DNA from: Microbacterium sp. XT11
Lineage (GTDB): Bacteria > Actinomycetota > Actinomycetes > Actinomycetales > Microbacteriaceae
Assembly: GCF_001513675.1 (NCBI RefSeq)
Contig: NZ_CP013859.1
Coordinates: 869,081 to 933,080, forward strand
Direction of reading: 5' to 3'
DNA length: 64,000 nt
Shown: positions 35,301-43,536 of the stretch, piece by piece
How positions within the stretch are numbered: position 1 is the stretch's first letter
How the letters are laid out: each line of letters starts with the position of its first letter
Notes under the pieces: generated by a model
The model's database searches: none
Seen by the model: the letters and a program-made list of their open reading frames with translations, nothing else
Told to the model about the DNA's origin: nothing
Made by a program: the position numbers and the translations under genes

Positions 35301-35595
35301 CCGGTTCCTGCGTGTGCGCCGGCTGATGCGCGACAACCCGTCCCTGCTCGCCGCGGGCCTCGAGAGCGAGGCGCGGCTGACACAGCGCATCGCCGATGCC
35401 CTGCAGAGCGGCCCGGATCTGGACGTACTCGACGCGCACGCAGTGGCCGAGACCTTCGCTCTCGGCATGCGGCTCACGTTCGACGAGTGGGTGAGGCGCT
35501 CGGACGACGGTCCGGCGGCGCAGGCGCCCTCGCTGCACGATATCTACGGCCGCGTGCGCTCCGCCCTCGCCCGGGCGACGGGAGCGGGCCGATGA
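34948..35595 (+). pseudogene. TetR-family regulator lacking its start codon
   Basis: A full TetR reading frame runs from a stop at 34945-34947 to 35595: SRLTAPPAPSLRERRRRELA, RTIAATAVDLFERNGFSATT, IDDIAAAAGISRTTFFRH and a C-terminal ligand domain to RSALARATGAGR. Between the stop and the first helix no ATG, GTG or TTG occurs. The 3' end of the glycolipid-binding gene abuts it directly, so a deletion joining the end of one gene to codons 3-6 of the next is the simplest cause. It could still be made by re-initiation or frameshifting from the upstream frame, but I expect it to be inactive or weak. Its stop overlaps the methyltransferase start. Confidence 0.65.
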
Positions 35596-36209
35596 GCGAA
35601 CGATTCGACGCGGAGCACTGGGAGGACCACTGGGTTCAGGCGTCGTCCCGAGCACCGCTGCCCGCCCACCCCGCGCTCGCCGCGGAGCTCTCCACGCTGA
35701 CCCCCGGCTCGGCGCTGGACGCGGGCAGCGGCGAAGGGGCCGAGGCGGTCTGGCTCGCGCGGCACGGCTGGGCGGTCACGGCCGTCGACATCTCGGCGAC
35801 CGCGGTGGCTCGCGCGGTTGCCGCTGCCGATGCCTCGGGCGTCGACTGGGTCCAGGCAGACCTCACCCGCTGGGAGCCAGACCGTCAGTACGACCTGGTG
35901 ACCACGTTCTACGCGCATCCGACGATGGGCCAGGACGCGTTCTACCACCGCATCTCGCGATGGGTCGCTCCCGGCGGCACACTGCTGATCGTCGGACACG
36001 ATCACCACGCGCCGGGCCACCACGGTGCCCCTGCGCATCCGGAGGGATCGGTCACAGCCCCCGAGCGCATCCGCGGGGTCCTCGATCCGCCTCTCTGGAC
36101 GATCCGCACGGCCGGGGTGCGCGAGCGAGACGCCGGGGTGCACGGCGGTCACCGCATGGTGCTCCGCGACGTCGTGGTTCGTGCGGAACGAACCGCGCCC
36201 AGCGCCTGA
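35592..36209 (+). CDS. class I SAM-dependent methyltransferase
   Basis: 205-residue methyltransferase. The SAM-binding motif I is SALDAGSGEGAEAVWLARHG, motif II VTAVDISATAVARA with acidic Asp for the ribose, then DWVQADLTRW and YDLVTTFYAHPTMG, PGGTLLIVGHD. The N-terminus FDAEHWEDHW is typical of a small-molecule/tellurite-resistance-like subgroup. The ATG overlaps the stop of the damaged TetR gene (ATGA), implying that it was co-transcribed with and controlled by that regulator. Substrate unknown. The 3' 61 bp overlap the end of the PepSY gene on the opposite strand. Confidence 0.82.
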   Translation: MSERFDAEHWEDHWVQASSRAPLPAHPALAAELSTLTPGSALDAGSGEGAEAVWLARHGWAVTAVDISATAVARAVAAADASGVDWVQADLTRWEPDRQYDLVTTFYAHPTMGQDAFYHRISRWVAPGGTLLIVGHDHHAPGHHGAPAHPEGSVTAPERIRGVLDPPLWTIRTAGVRERDAGVHGGHRMVLRDVVVRAERTAPSA

Positions 36210-37686
36210 GCCTGCCGCGGCTCGGGTGGGGGGCAAGCGGGCTCGCCACGCGACGGCACTGGGTCGTGGGGTGTACGACGGGTACGGGGTGTTCTCCGCC
36301 GACGAAGCACGATGTCCACCACGACGAAGCCGAGAAGCGTCCAGCCGACGAGCGGCAGCCAGAGCCCTACGAGCACCGAAGCCGCCGCGACCGCGGCGAT
36401 TCCCCACCACGGTGCTTCTCGGAGCACGGGAGCGGGTGCCCGGCCGACCACGCGGCTCGTGTCTCTGAGGGGGCGTCGTTTCCACCACATGAGGTAGCCG
36501 AGGACGACCATGCCGGCAAGTGCGATGGCGATGATGAAGAGGATGATCTGGTTGGCGAGGCCGAACATGACTCCCATATGGAGGTTGACGCCCCAGCTGG
36601 CGAGCTTCGCCGGCAACGACATGTCGGCGAAGTCGATGCGGTCGACGACCTGCATGGTGGTGCCGTCGATGGCGAGGGAGTCGCCTTCGGTGGGGAAGCT
36701 GGTCTTGATCTCGCGGACCGTCCATGCGGTGCCGGGTTCGGTGGGCGGCCTGATCTCGACCTGGCCGGTGTTCTCGCGCTGTGCGATGGCGAGGTTCGCG
36801 TCGAAGGTCGCCGGGTTCGCGGCCCCGGTTGGGGCGCTCTCCGCTCCGTGGTGGTGGGCGTGTTCGTCGGCACCCGCGGCCCGTCCGTCGAGGGCGGTGT
36901 TCACCGATGGTGTGCCCCAGTCGAGGGCAGCGCGGAGGGTGCTGACGTTGGTTCCGGCGTACTGGGACCAGGTGATGCCGGTGACGGAGAGGAACAGGGC
37001 GCCGAGCAGCATCCAGATGCCGACCGAGGTGTGCCATCCGAACAGTCGACGATAGCCCTTGTGCGCGCGGTTAGGGCGGAGGTAGTCCTTCTTCGCCCTG
37101 GCTCTGCGGATGCGGATGACCCACAGCGCGAGGCCAGCGACGGCGACGATTCCGAGCCAGGATGCCGCAAGCTCGCTGTAGACGCGTCCGGGGTCGCCGA
37201 GGTGGAGGCTGCGGTGCAGATTGCTGATCCACGTGCGCAGTGGTGTGGAGCCGCTGGTGCCGTAGACGACGAGGTCGCCGCGGATCTCTCCTGTGCCCGG
37301 ATCGATGAACGCGGCGCGGGACTCGCTGGATCCCAGACCGTCCTCGGCGTACATGATGCGCGTGGTGTCGCCGTTCTCAGGTGCCGGGCGGACGGCGAAC
37401 AGGGCGGCATCGTCGCCCAAGTAGGCGTCGGCCGCCTCGATCTGCGCGGCGAGAGTCAGGGTGGTGTCGCTCTTCGGTGCGTGAAGCTCATGGGCGTAGA
37501 CGGCCTGTTCGAGTTGCGGGGTGAGCGCGTACAGCGCACCGCTGAGCGCGGTGATGAGGATGAACGGGCCGACGAGGATGCCGGCGTAGAAGTGCAGTCG
37601 GAGCAGGAGGGCGCCGAACCACCCGCGACGGCGAGGAGGGGTGGGCGCGGAGGCGGGTGGGGCGTGTGGGTGTCGGTGAGGGTCAC
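36149..37686 (-). CDS. PepSY-associated transmembrane protein, 5' frameshift
   Basis: About 510-residue membrane protein of the PepSY_TM family: first helix LRLHFYAGILVGPFILITALSGALYAL, an external PepSY domain with tandem repeats (TPQLEQAVYAHELHA region, DPGTGEIRGDLVVYG), helices GIVAVAGLALWVIRI, WHTSVGIWMLLGALFLSVTGITW, and LGYLMWWKRRPLRD near the end. It probably helps periplasmic metal or heme handling with the DyP peroxidase 11 bp upstream. The only plausible start (GTG at 37686, reading MTLTDTHTPHPP) is in a different frame from the protein, so one frameshift within the first 25 codons, in a G-rich stretch, must be sequencing error or a mutation. The C-terminus is long, basic and overlaps the methyltransferase gene. 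Confidence 0.7.
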
Positions 37687-37697
37687 GGGTGTGGCTT

Positions 37698-38927
37698 TCA
37701 GGTGAGGAGGGTGTCGCCGATGAATCCGCCGTCGCGGCATCCCGGCGGGACCGCGAAGACGGCCGAGCCGATGGGTGTGGTCCACTCGTTGAGCAGGTCG
37801 AGCTCGTCCAGCCGATGCTGCATGGGAATGAACTGGCGGTCGATGTCGGCTTGGAACGAGACGAAGATGAGGCCGGACTCGGAGACCTCAGCGCCGGCGG
37901 GGCGTTCGTCGTAGTTGTAGGCGCGGCGGAAGATACGCTCCGCGCCATCTCCGCGTGCGCGCCGGATGTGAGCGAACTGCGGGATCACGGGGAATCCGAT
38001 GGCGGTCTTGGCCTCGAAGTCCGGCTCGTCGAACTCGTCGGTGCCGGTGAGCGGGGCCCCGTTGGCGAGTGTCCGGCCGACGGATGCCTCGCGGCCGCTG
38101 CGGTCGAGGCGGTCCCACTTGTCGAGGTCCATGCGGATGCGGCGGACGACCACGCCGGTGCCGCCGGCGAGCCAGCCGTCGGTGTCAGTCCAGACGACCC
38201 GGTCGAAGTCCGTGGTGCCCGGTTGTGGATTCGTCGTGCCGTCGACCTGGCCGAACAGGTTGCGCATGGTCGTGCCGGGACGTTCTGTGCCGTAGGCGCG
38301 GCGGAAGCCCTGCTGAGTCCAGCGGATGTTGGCGAAGCCGCGGGCATCCTTCAGCAGCATCCGTGTCGCATGAGCGACCGTGAGCGGATCGTCCCCGGCG
38401 ATCTGCAACAGCAGGTCTCCGGCGGAGAACTCGGGTCGCAGCCTGTCCACGCGGAACGCGGGCAGCGGCGCGAGCCAGCTCGGCGCCGCCCCGTTCGCTC
38501 GCGTGACCAGGCCTGGCCCGAAGCCGAACGTCACCGTGAGTCGCGCGGGCGAAAGCGCGAGCTCGGGTTCGGAATCTGCGAGCGCAGGCTCTCCCTGCGT
38601 GAGGCGGGCGGCATCGTCGGTGAGGATGCGCATCAGTCGGGTGAGCGCGTCGCGGTCCACGTCGTCATGCAGGTCGAGGGCGACGAAGACGCCGTGCGCC
38701 TGAGCAGCGGTATCGATGCCGGCCTGGTGCACGCCGAAGAATGGCACGGTCTCCTCGCCGTTCATCGGCGTCGCCGCGACCTGCGGCTCGCTGCCGGGGC
38801 GGTTCAGGGCGAGGTCCACTCCGACCGCCGCGACCGCGCCGGCCCCGGCGACAGCCCCTCCGAGGAGGAACTGCCGCCGAGTCGATCCGATGCGACGGGA
38901 GTGGGCGCCCTCAGCGGGCGCGGGCAT
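37698..38927 (-). CDS. DyP-type heme peroxidase (EfeB-like), Tat-exported
   Basis: 409-residue dye-decolorising peroxidase. The N-terminus has a Tat signal (STRRQFLLGGAVAGAGAVAA), so it is exported folded with heme. The distal-side GXXDG motif is GQVDGTTNPQPG; the proximal heme His lies in the DRLDRSGR...PQFAHIRRARG region, and the C-terminus ends with LIFVSFQADIDRQFIPMQ and the family's GCRDGGFIGDTLL tail. EfeB proteins oxidise substrates or release iron from heme; here the usual EfeU/EfeO partners are replaced by CopC, PCuAC and PepSY proteins. Start shares one base with the upstream stop. Confidence 0.93.
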   Translation of the reverse strand: MPAPAEGAHSRRIGSTRRQFLLGGAVAGAGAVAAVGVDLALNRPGSEPQVAATPMNGEETVPFFGVHQAGIDTAAQAHGVFVALDLHDDVDRDALTRLMRILTDDAARLTQGEPALADSEPELALSPARLTVTFGFGPGLVTRANGAAPSWLAPLPAFRVDRLRPEFSAGDLLLQIAGDDPLTVAHATRMLLKDARGFANIRWTQQGFRRAYGTERPGTTMRNLFGQVDGTTNPQPGTTDFDRVVWTDTDGWLAGGTGVVVRRIRMDLDKWDRLDRSGREASVGRTLANGAPLTGTDEFDEPDFEAKTAIGFPVIPQFAHIRRARGDGAERIFRRAYNYDERPAGAEVSESGLIFVSFQADIDRQFIPMQHRLDELDLLNEWTTPIGSAVFAVPPGCRDGGFIGDTLLT

Positions 38928-39472
38928 CAGTGATCCATGCCCTCGTGATCGTCGCCCTCTTCGTAGTTCTCGTTCGCGCCCGAGTAGTCCTTCACCGGTG
39001 CGGTGAACTCGTAGGTCGTGTCGTCCGAGAACGTGAGCGTGAACGCGGCCTCGTCGCCCGCATGCAGCGGAGCGGTGAGATCCATGAGCATGATGTGGTT
39101 CGCGCCCGGCTCGAGGAGGAGCTCACCGCCTGCAGGGATGACGAAGCCCCCTTCGATCTCGCGCATGACCATCTCGCCGGCCTCGTTCTCGACGGTCTCG
39201 TGGAGCTCGAGCATGCTCGACGCGTCGGATGAGACCGACACGACGGTCACGTCGACGTCTCCGCTGTTGACGAGCATGCCGAACGCGGCGGACATGCCCT
39301 CATCCGCAGACTTGACCCAGGCGTCTTCGATGGTGACGGTGTCGCCAGCGGGTGCCCTCTCGGTGACGGCAGGAGCGGCCTCCGTCGCGCAGCCGGTCAG
39401 CGTGAGCAGCGAGACCGCGGTGACCGCGAGCAGACGTGACAGCGGGGCCGTGGTGGTACTGGTGGTTTTCAT
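38927..39472 (-). CDS. PCuAC-domain periplasmic copper chaperone
   Basis: 181-residue lipoprotein-like secreted protein: signal peptide LLAVTAVSLLTLTGCATEAA with a lipobox-type LTGC, then a PCuAC (DUF461) beta-barrel. The copper-binding pattern HxnMx21-22HxM is seen in SSMLELHETVENEAGEMVM and ANHIMLM. The tail is acidic and His/Met rich (NYEEGDDHEGMDH), a possible extra metal site. Such proteins deliver Cu(I) to cytochrome oxidase or to the peroxidase system; in this operon it lies between CopC and DyP. Confidence 0.9.
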   Translation of the reverse strand: MKTTSTTTAPLSRLLAVTAVSLLTLTGCATEAAPAVTERAPAGDTVTIEDAWVKSADEGMSAAFGMLVNSGDVDVTVVSVSSDASSMLELHETVENEAGEMVMREIEGGFVIPAGGELLLEPGANHIMLMDLTAPLHAGDEAAFTLTFSDDTTYEFTAPVKDYSGANENYEEGDDHEGMDH

Positions 39473-39484
39473 GACTGTTGCCTT

Positions 39485-40105
39485 TCAGAGTTGTGCCGCG
39501 GAATCGCCGGTCTCTGGCGTCGCGGCCGCCGTCCGGGGACGGAGAACGATTCGAACGATGACGAGAAGCAGAACGGCGACCGCTGCTCCGATCCCGCCGA
39601 CGAGCAGCATCCGGAGGGCGCCGCTCGACTCATCTGCGATCTGATCTGTCGCGACTGTCGGCGAGTCGGCCGACGGTGCTCCTCCCGTATCCGTGCGCGA
39701 CGGTGCCACCATCGGCGCGGAGTCGCCGACGGCGAACGGGATCACTCCCGAGACGGGGTGCCCGTCCTCCGACACGACCTGCCATCGCACCTGATAGCCC
39801 CCGACGGGCATGTCCGGTGCCAGCTCGGCCGTCACCTCGCTGCCCGACACCGTCACCGCACCGGTGACCCAGTCGGTGCCCGAGGCGTCGACCACGAGCA
39901 CCACAGCGCCGGTCGACGCCTCGTCGAGCACGAGGAGGTCGCCCGAGAAGGTCAACGAGACGCTCGACGGAGCGGCGGCGAGCTGCTCGCCGTCTGACGG
40001 AGTGCTCACGATCAGTTGGTCATGGGCGGATGCCGGTGCTGCCGTCGCGATCACCGCGATGGCAGCCAGCATCAGCCCCGCCGCATACCTGCGGAAAGGG
40101 GACAT
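39485..40105 (-). CDS. copC: CopC-type copper-binding protein with C-terminal membrane helix
   Basis: 206-residue secreted protein. After a signal peptide ending ASA the mature N-terminus begins His-Asp (HDQLIVSTPSDGEQL), the Cu(II)-binding His of CopC. The domain continues VSLTFSGDLLV and YQVRWQVVSEDGHPVSGVIPF with the second copper-binding His in EDGHPV. A Ser/Thr-rich linker and one helix (LLVGGIGAAVAVLLLVIVRIVL) anchor it. It lies 12 bp upstream of the PCuAC gene in the same operon. Confidence 0.92.
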   Translation of the reverse strand: MSPFRRYAAGLMLAAIAVIATAAPASAHDQLIVSTPSDGEQLAAAPSSVSLTFSGDLLVLDEASTGAVVLVVDASGTDWVTGAVTVSGSEVTAELAPDMPVGGYQVRWQVVSEDGHPVSGVIPFAVGDSAPMVAPSRTDTGGAPSADSPTVATDQIADESSGALRMLLVGGIGAAVAVLLLVIVRIVLRPRTAAATPETGDSAAQL

Positions 40106-40223
40106 GGATGGGCCTCTCGACAGGCGCCCGCGAGCGGACGCCGAAAACTGCGTTCAGACGCCTGCGCACTCTCGTGCACGGGCAGCGACGCACCACACCC
40201 CTCGAAGGTGGATGCGGGTCGGA

Positions 40224-40832
40224 TCAGAGCGCGAGGCGAACGGGGGGCGCGCGGCCACGCAGGGTCGCGAGACGAGCGGAGGCCGCGTTCGAGGCGACGA
40301 GGAAGTCGCCGCGCAGCCGATGCGGGGCGCGCGGTCGGGCGTGGACCATGTCGACGGAGAGGCATCGCCGCAGCCACCGCACGGCCTGAGCCGCGAGGAT
40401 GCGCAGCGCATGCACGATCCGCTCGCCCCAGTGGAGAGCGGCGATGGTCGTGAGCGCCGCGGCGAGGTGTCCGATCCACATCGACCCGTCGGCGACGACC
40501 GCGTCGTCGACGCCGGCGACAGTAGGGAGCACCAACGGTGCGTCGTGCATGTGATGCGGAGCAGGCGACCCAGAGGGCGTCACGGTGCCGAGCACGAACA
40601 GCAGGTGGAAGAGGAACTGACTGATGCCGACCGACAGAGAGAGACGGATGAGCGACAGGGTCTTGCCCGCGAGGAGCACGCACACCATGAGAGACAAGAG
40701 CCAGGGGACGGCGATGCCCAGGACACCGGGCATCAGTCCGCCGCCAGAGACGTGCCCGGCCAGTGCGATGAAGATCGCGAGGGTCGCTGAAGCGAAGCCG
40801 CGAACGACGGCCGGCCTCCGAGACTCAGTCAC
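40224..40832 (-). CDS. polytopic membrane protein upstream of copC
   Basis: 202-residue membrane protein beginning with GTG (MTESRRPAVVRGF). It has about four or five helices: FASATLAIFIALAGHVSGGGL, GVLGIAVPWLLSLMVCVLLAG, LIRLSLSVGISQFLFHLLFVLGTV and a helix after VADGSMWIGHLAAALTTIAA. External loop residues HHMHD and W-I-G-H are potential metal ligands. I do not recognise a named family; similar proteins accompany CopC/CopD-type copper genes in actinobacteria. A 118-bp gap to copC holds no obvious promoter, so it probably leads the operon. Confidence 0.75.
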   Translation of the reverse strand: MTESRRPAVVRGFASATLAIFIALAGHVSGGGLMPGVLGIAVPWLLSLMVCVLLAGKTLSLIRLSLSVGISQFLFHLLFVLGTVTPSGSPAPHHMHDAPLVLPTVAGVDDAVVADGSMWIGHLAAALTTIAALHWGERIVHALRILAAQAVRWLRRCLSVDMVHARPRAPHRLRGDFLVASNAASARLATLRGRAPPVRLAL

Positions 40833-40870
40833 GCATCCAGTTTGGCATGGCGGCGCCTGAGCCCGCCCGC

Positions 40871-42286
40871 TCAGGCCAGCGCGTCTGCCGCGGCCCTCCA
40901 GCGAGCCGAGAACTCCTCGGCCCGAGCATCCGACCACTGCGGCTCGTACGTGTGCGACGGCGACCACGGCACGATCGCGTCTTCCAGGGCGAGGCCGGGG
41001 TTCATGGCGCAGCGGGCGAGGGCCGCGGCGCCGAGCGGCGTGGCGTGCTGCGAGGGGTACACGTCGACCGGGATGCGCATGAGGTCGGCGACCGCCTGCA
41101 TGAGCACGCGGCTCTGCGTGAGTCCTCCGTCGACGCGCAGGCGCTGCAGCGGCTGACCGAGGTCGGCGGCCATCGCACGGGCCAGCTCCGCCACCTGCGC
41201 GGCGATGCCCTCGAGCACCGCGCGAACCAGGTGCTCGCTGCCGGTCGACAGCGTCATGCCGGTGAACGTGGCCGTGGCATCCGGCCGCCACCACGGCGCC
41301 GCCAGGCCCGCGAGTGCGGGCACGCACAGCACGCCCTGCGCGTCGTCAGCCGCGACGCGGTCCATGTCGGCGGCGGTGTCGATGAAGGTGAGCTTCTCGA
41401 GCCACTGCACGGCGGATGCCGCGGTGTACACCTGCCCGTCGAGGCAGTAGGTGCTGTGCCCGCCCTGCTGCCAGGCGACGGACGACGACAGGCTCGCCGT
41501 CGACCGCACAGCGGTGCGGCCGGTGTTGGCCAGGAGGAACGCTCCGGTGCCGAACGTGCATTTCGCCTCGCCCGGCTGCAGGCACGCCTGGGCGACGAGC
41601 GCGGCCTGCTGGTCGACGACGAGCCCGCCGACGGATGCCGTGCCGCCGAAGGCTGTCGTGGTGCCGGCTATGTCGTCGCACGCGAGGATCGCCGGCATCC
41701 GCTCGTCGCCGAGGCCGAACAGCTCGAGCAGCTCGCCGTCCCATTCGACGCGGTCGAGGTCCATCACGAGCGACCGGCTCGCCGTCGACGCGTCGGTCAC
41801 GAACTCGCCGGTGAGGCGGTGCAGCAGCCAGCTGTCGGAGGTGGTGACCACGCCGTCGCGCGTGACGTTGCGCCGGACCCACGCCTGCTTGGGCGCAGAG
41901 AAGTAGGGATCGAGCACGAGCCCGGTGCGCGCGGCGATGTCGTCCGCCCGGTCGCGCAGCTCATCGCAGATCGACTCGGCGCGGCGGTCCTGCCAGACGA
42001 TCATGTTCGACAGGGGGTCGCCCGTCTCCGGATCCCACGCGAGCACGGTCTCGCCCTGGTTCGCGATCGTCACGACGTCGATGTCGACCTTGGCCTGGTT
42101 GACGGCGACGCGTCCGGCGCGCAGCACCGACTCCAGCAGCGCCTCAGGGTCGTGCTCGACGCCGCCGCCGGGGAGATAGGTGGGGCGGATGGACACCTCG
42201 CTGAGCGCGAGAACCTGACCCCCGTGGTCGACGACGACGGCTTTGGTGCCAGACGTGCCTTGGTCGATCGCCAGAACGGTGGTCAT
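40871..42286 (-). CDS. FGGY carbohydrate kinase (glycerol-kinase-like)
   Basis: 471-residue kinase. The ATP-phosphate motif is MTTVLAIDQGTSGTKAVVV; substrate-side motifs are NMIVWQDRRAESICDEL and DPYFSAPKQAWV, close to GlpK; the second domain has FGTGAFLLANTG and VDGGLTQSRVLMQAVADLM. Length is slightly below GlpK (about 500) and it lacks a glycerol facilitator or glpR beside it. Neighbours are a GlpA-like FAD oxidoreductase and an APC permease, so the physiological substrate may be another short polyol or amino-alcohol rather than glycerol. The start used gives MTTVLAIDQ. Confidence 0.85.
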   Translation of the reverse strand: MTTVLAIDQGTSGTKAVVVDHGGQVLALSEVSIRPTYLPGGGVEHDPEALLESVLRAGRVAVNQAKVDIDVVTIANQGETVLAWDPETGDPLSNMIVWQDRRAESICDELRDRADDIAARTGLVLDPYFSAPKQAWVRRNVTRDGVVTTSDSWLLHRLTGEFVTDASTASRSLVMDLDRVEWDGELLELFGLGDERMPAILACDDIAGTTTAFGGTASVGGLVVDQQAALVAQACLQPGEAKCTFGTGAFLLANTGRTAVRSTASLSSSVAWQQGGHSTYCLDGQVYTAASAVQWLEKLTFIDTAADMDRVAADDAQGVLCVPALAGLAAPWWRPDATATFTGMTLSTGSEHLVRAVLEGIAAQVAELARAMAADLGQPLQRLRVDGGLTQSRVLMQAVADLMRIPVDVYPSQHATPLGAAALARCAMNPGLALEDAIVPWSPSHTYEPQWSDARAEEFSARWRAAADALA

Positions 42287-42349
42287 GAGTGCGTGGTCCT
42301 TCGGTCGGGGTGGAGGCGGACGCGTGCACGGCATCCGCCCCCGATGCTG

Positions 42350-43504
42350 TCAGGAGGAGGGCTGCGAGCGGTAGCGCGCGGTGCGCTGCCACCAGGGGCC
42401 GTCCTGCGGGGCGGCAGCCGCGGGCGTCGGCGGGCGCAGGTCGCCCACCGAGACGCCGAGCTCGGGAAGCATGCCGGCGACGTAGTCGGCGATGCCGAGC
42501 GATGCCGTGAGTCCGGTGGAGCGGATGGCGGCGACGTTGATGAGCCGGCCGTTCTTCTCCGACCGGCCGATGACGTAGTTGCAGTCCCGCCCGGCGGGGC
42601 GCAGGCCCGCATAACTCGCGATCGGCTCGAGACCCTCCAGCGCGGGGAACTGCTGCACGGCCTTCGCGAGGATCTCCTCGCGCGCCTCGGTCCGCACCGA
42701 CCAGTCCTCCTTGTCGTCGAGGTCGACGGCGGTGGGGCCGGCGACGACCTTGCCGTCGAGCGTGGGGAACACGAGGACACCCTTCGTGCGCTTGGTCGGC
42801 ACGGGCAGGATGATGCGGTCGAGGGTCTGTCCGTCGGGAAGCTCGAACACGAAGAACTCGCCCTTGCGAGGGTAGATCTCGAACGAGTCGTCCCCGACCA
42901 GACGCGCGACCTCATCGGCGTAGAGGCCCGCCGCGTTCACCGCCGCCGCCACCCGGATGCGCCGGCCGTCGGCGATCTCGATGTCGAGTCCGTCGCCGGC
43001 CGGCGTGATCCCGGTCACCCTCGCGTTCAGCTCCACTGACGCCCCGGCGGCGACGGCGCTCGCCGCCAGCGCCTGCGTGAAGGCGACGGGGTCGCTCACC
43101 GACTCGCCCGGCACGAGCAGGGTGCCGTCGGATTCGCGGATGTGCACCTCGACCCCGTTCTGCGCGGCGTTCGCCGCAAGTGCGCGCACCGTCTCGGCGT
43201 CGTCGTCGGTGCGGGGAACGAGCTCGGCACCGGTGTGGATGACGGGTACGTCGAGAGCCTCGAGGATGCCGGGGCGGATGCGCGCGGCACGGAGGATCAG
43301 CTCGGTCTCGAGCTCTCCCGGCGTGGAGTCGAACCCGGTGTGCAGCACCCCGGAGTTGGTGCCGCTCGCGGCCAGACCGAGCGACGGTTCGGACTCGAGC
43401 AGCACGGCGTCGACGCCGCGGTGCGCGAGCGTGTACAGCAGGGCCGACCCGACGATGCCCCCGCCGATGACGGCGACGGTGCGAGACGGTGTGTGCGAGC
43501 TCAT
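42350..43504 (-). CDS. FAD-dependent oxidoreductase (GlpA/LhgO type)
   Basis: 384-residue DAO-fold dehydrogenase. The FAD-binding start is VAVIGGGIVGSALLYTLAHRG, followed by LAASGTNSGVLHTGFDS, the conserved NAAGLYADEVARL near residue 200, and IASYAGLRPAGRDCNYVIGR towards the end. It lacks the GlpA C-terminal iron domain. Similar proteins oxidise glycerol 3-phosphate or L-2-hydroxyglutarate. In this operon (permease, oxidoreductase, kinase) a phosphorylated polyol is plausible as the substrate. Confidence 0.85.
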   Translation of the reverse strand: MSSHTPSRTVAVIGGGIVGSALLYTLAHRGVDAVLLESEPSLGLAASGTNSGVLHTGFDSTPGELETELILRAARIRPGILEALDVPVIHTGAELVPRTDDDAETVRALAANAAQNGVEVHIRESDGTLLVPGESVSDPVAFTQALAASAVAAGASVELNARVTGITPAGDGLDIEIADGRRIRVAAAVNAAGLYADEVARLVGDDSFEIYPRKGEFFVFELPDGQTLDRIILPVPTKRTKGVLVFPTLDGKVVAGPTAVDLDDKEDWSVRTEAREEILAKAVQQFPALEGLEPIASYAGLRPAGRDCNYVIGRSEKNGRLINVAAIRSTGLTASLGIADYVAGMLPELGVSVGDLRPPTPAAAAPQDGPWWQRTARYRSQPSS

Positions 43505-43536
43505 GGTGGTGCTTCTTTCGATTGACGGCTGCGGGG

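Noticed and set aside
40871..42286. Assignment as classical glycerol kinase glpK
   Set aside because: Motifs are GlpK-like but length, absence of glpF/glpR and the amine-type permease make glycerol specificity uncertain, so no symbol was given.
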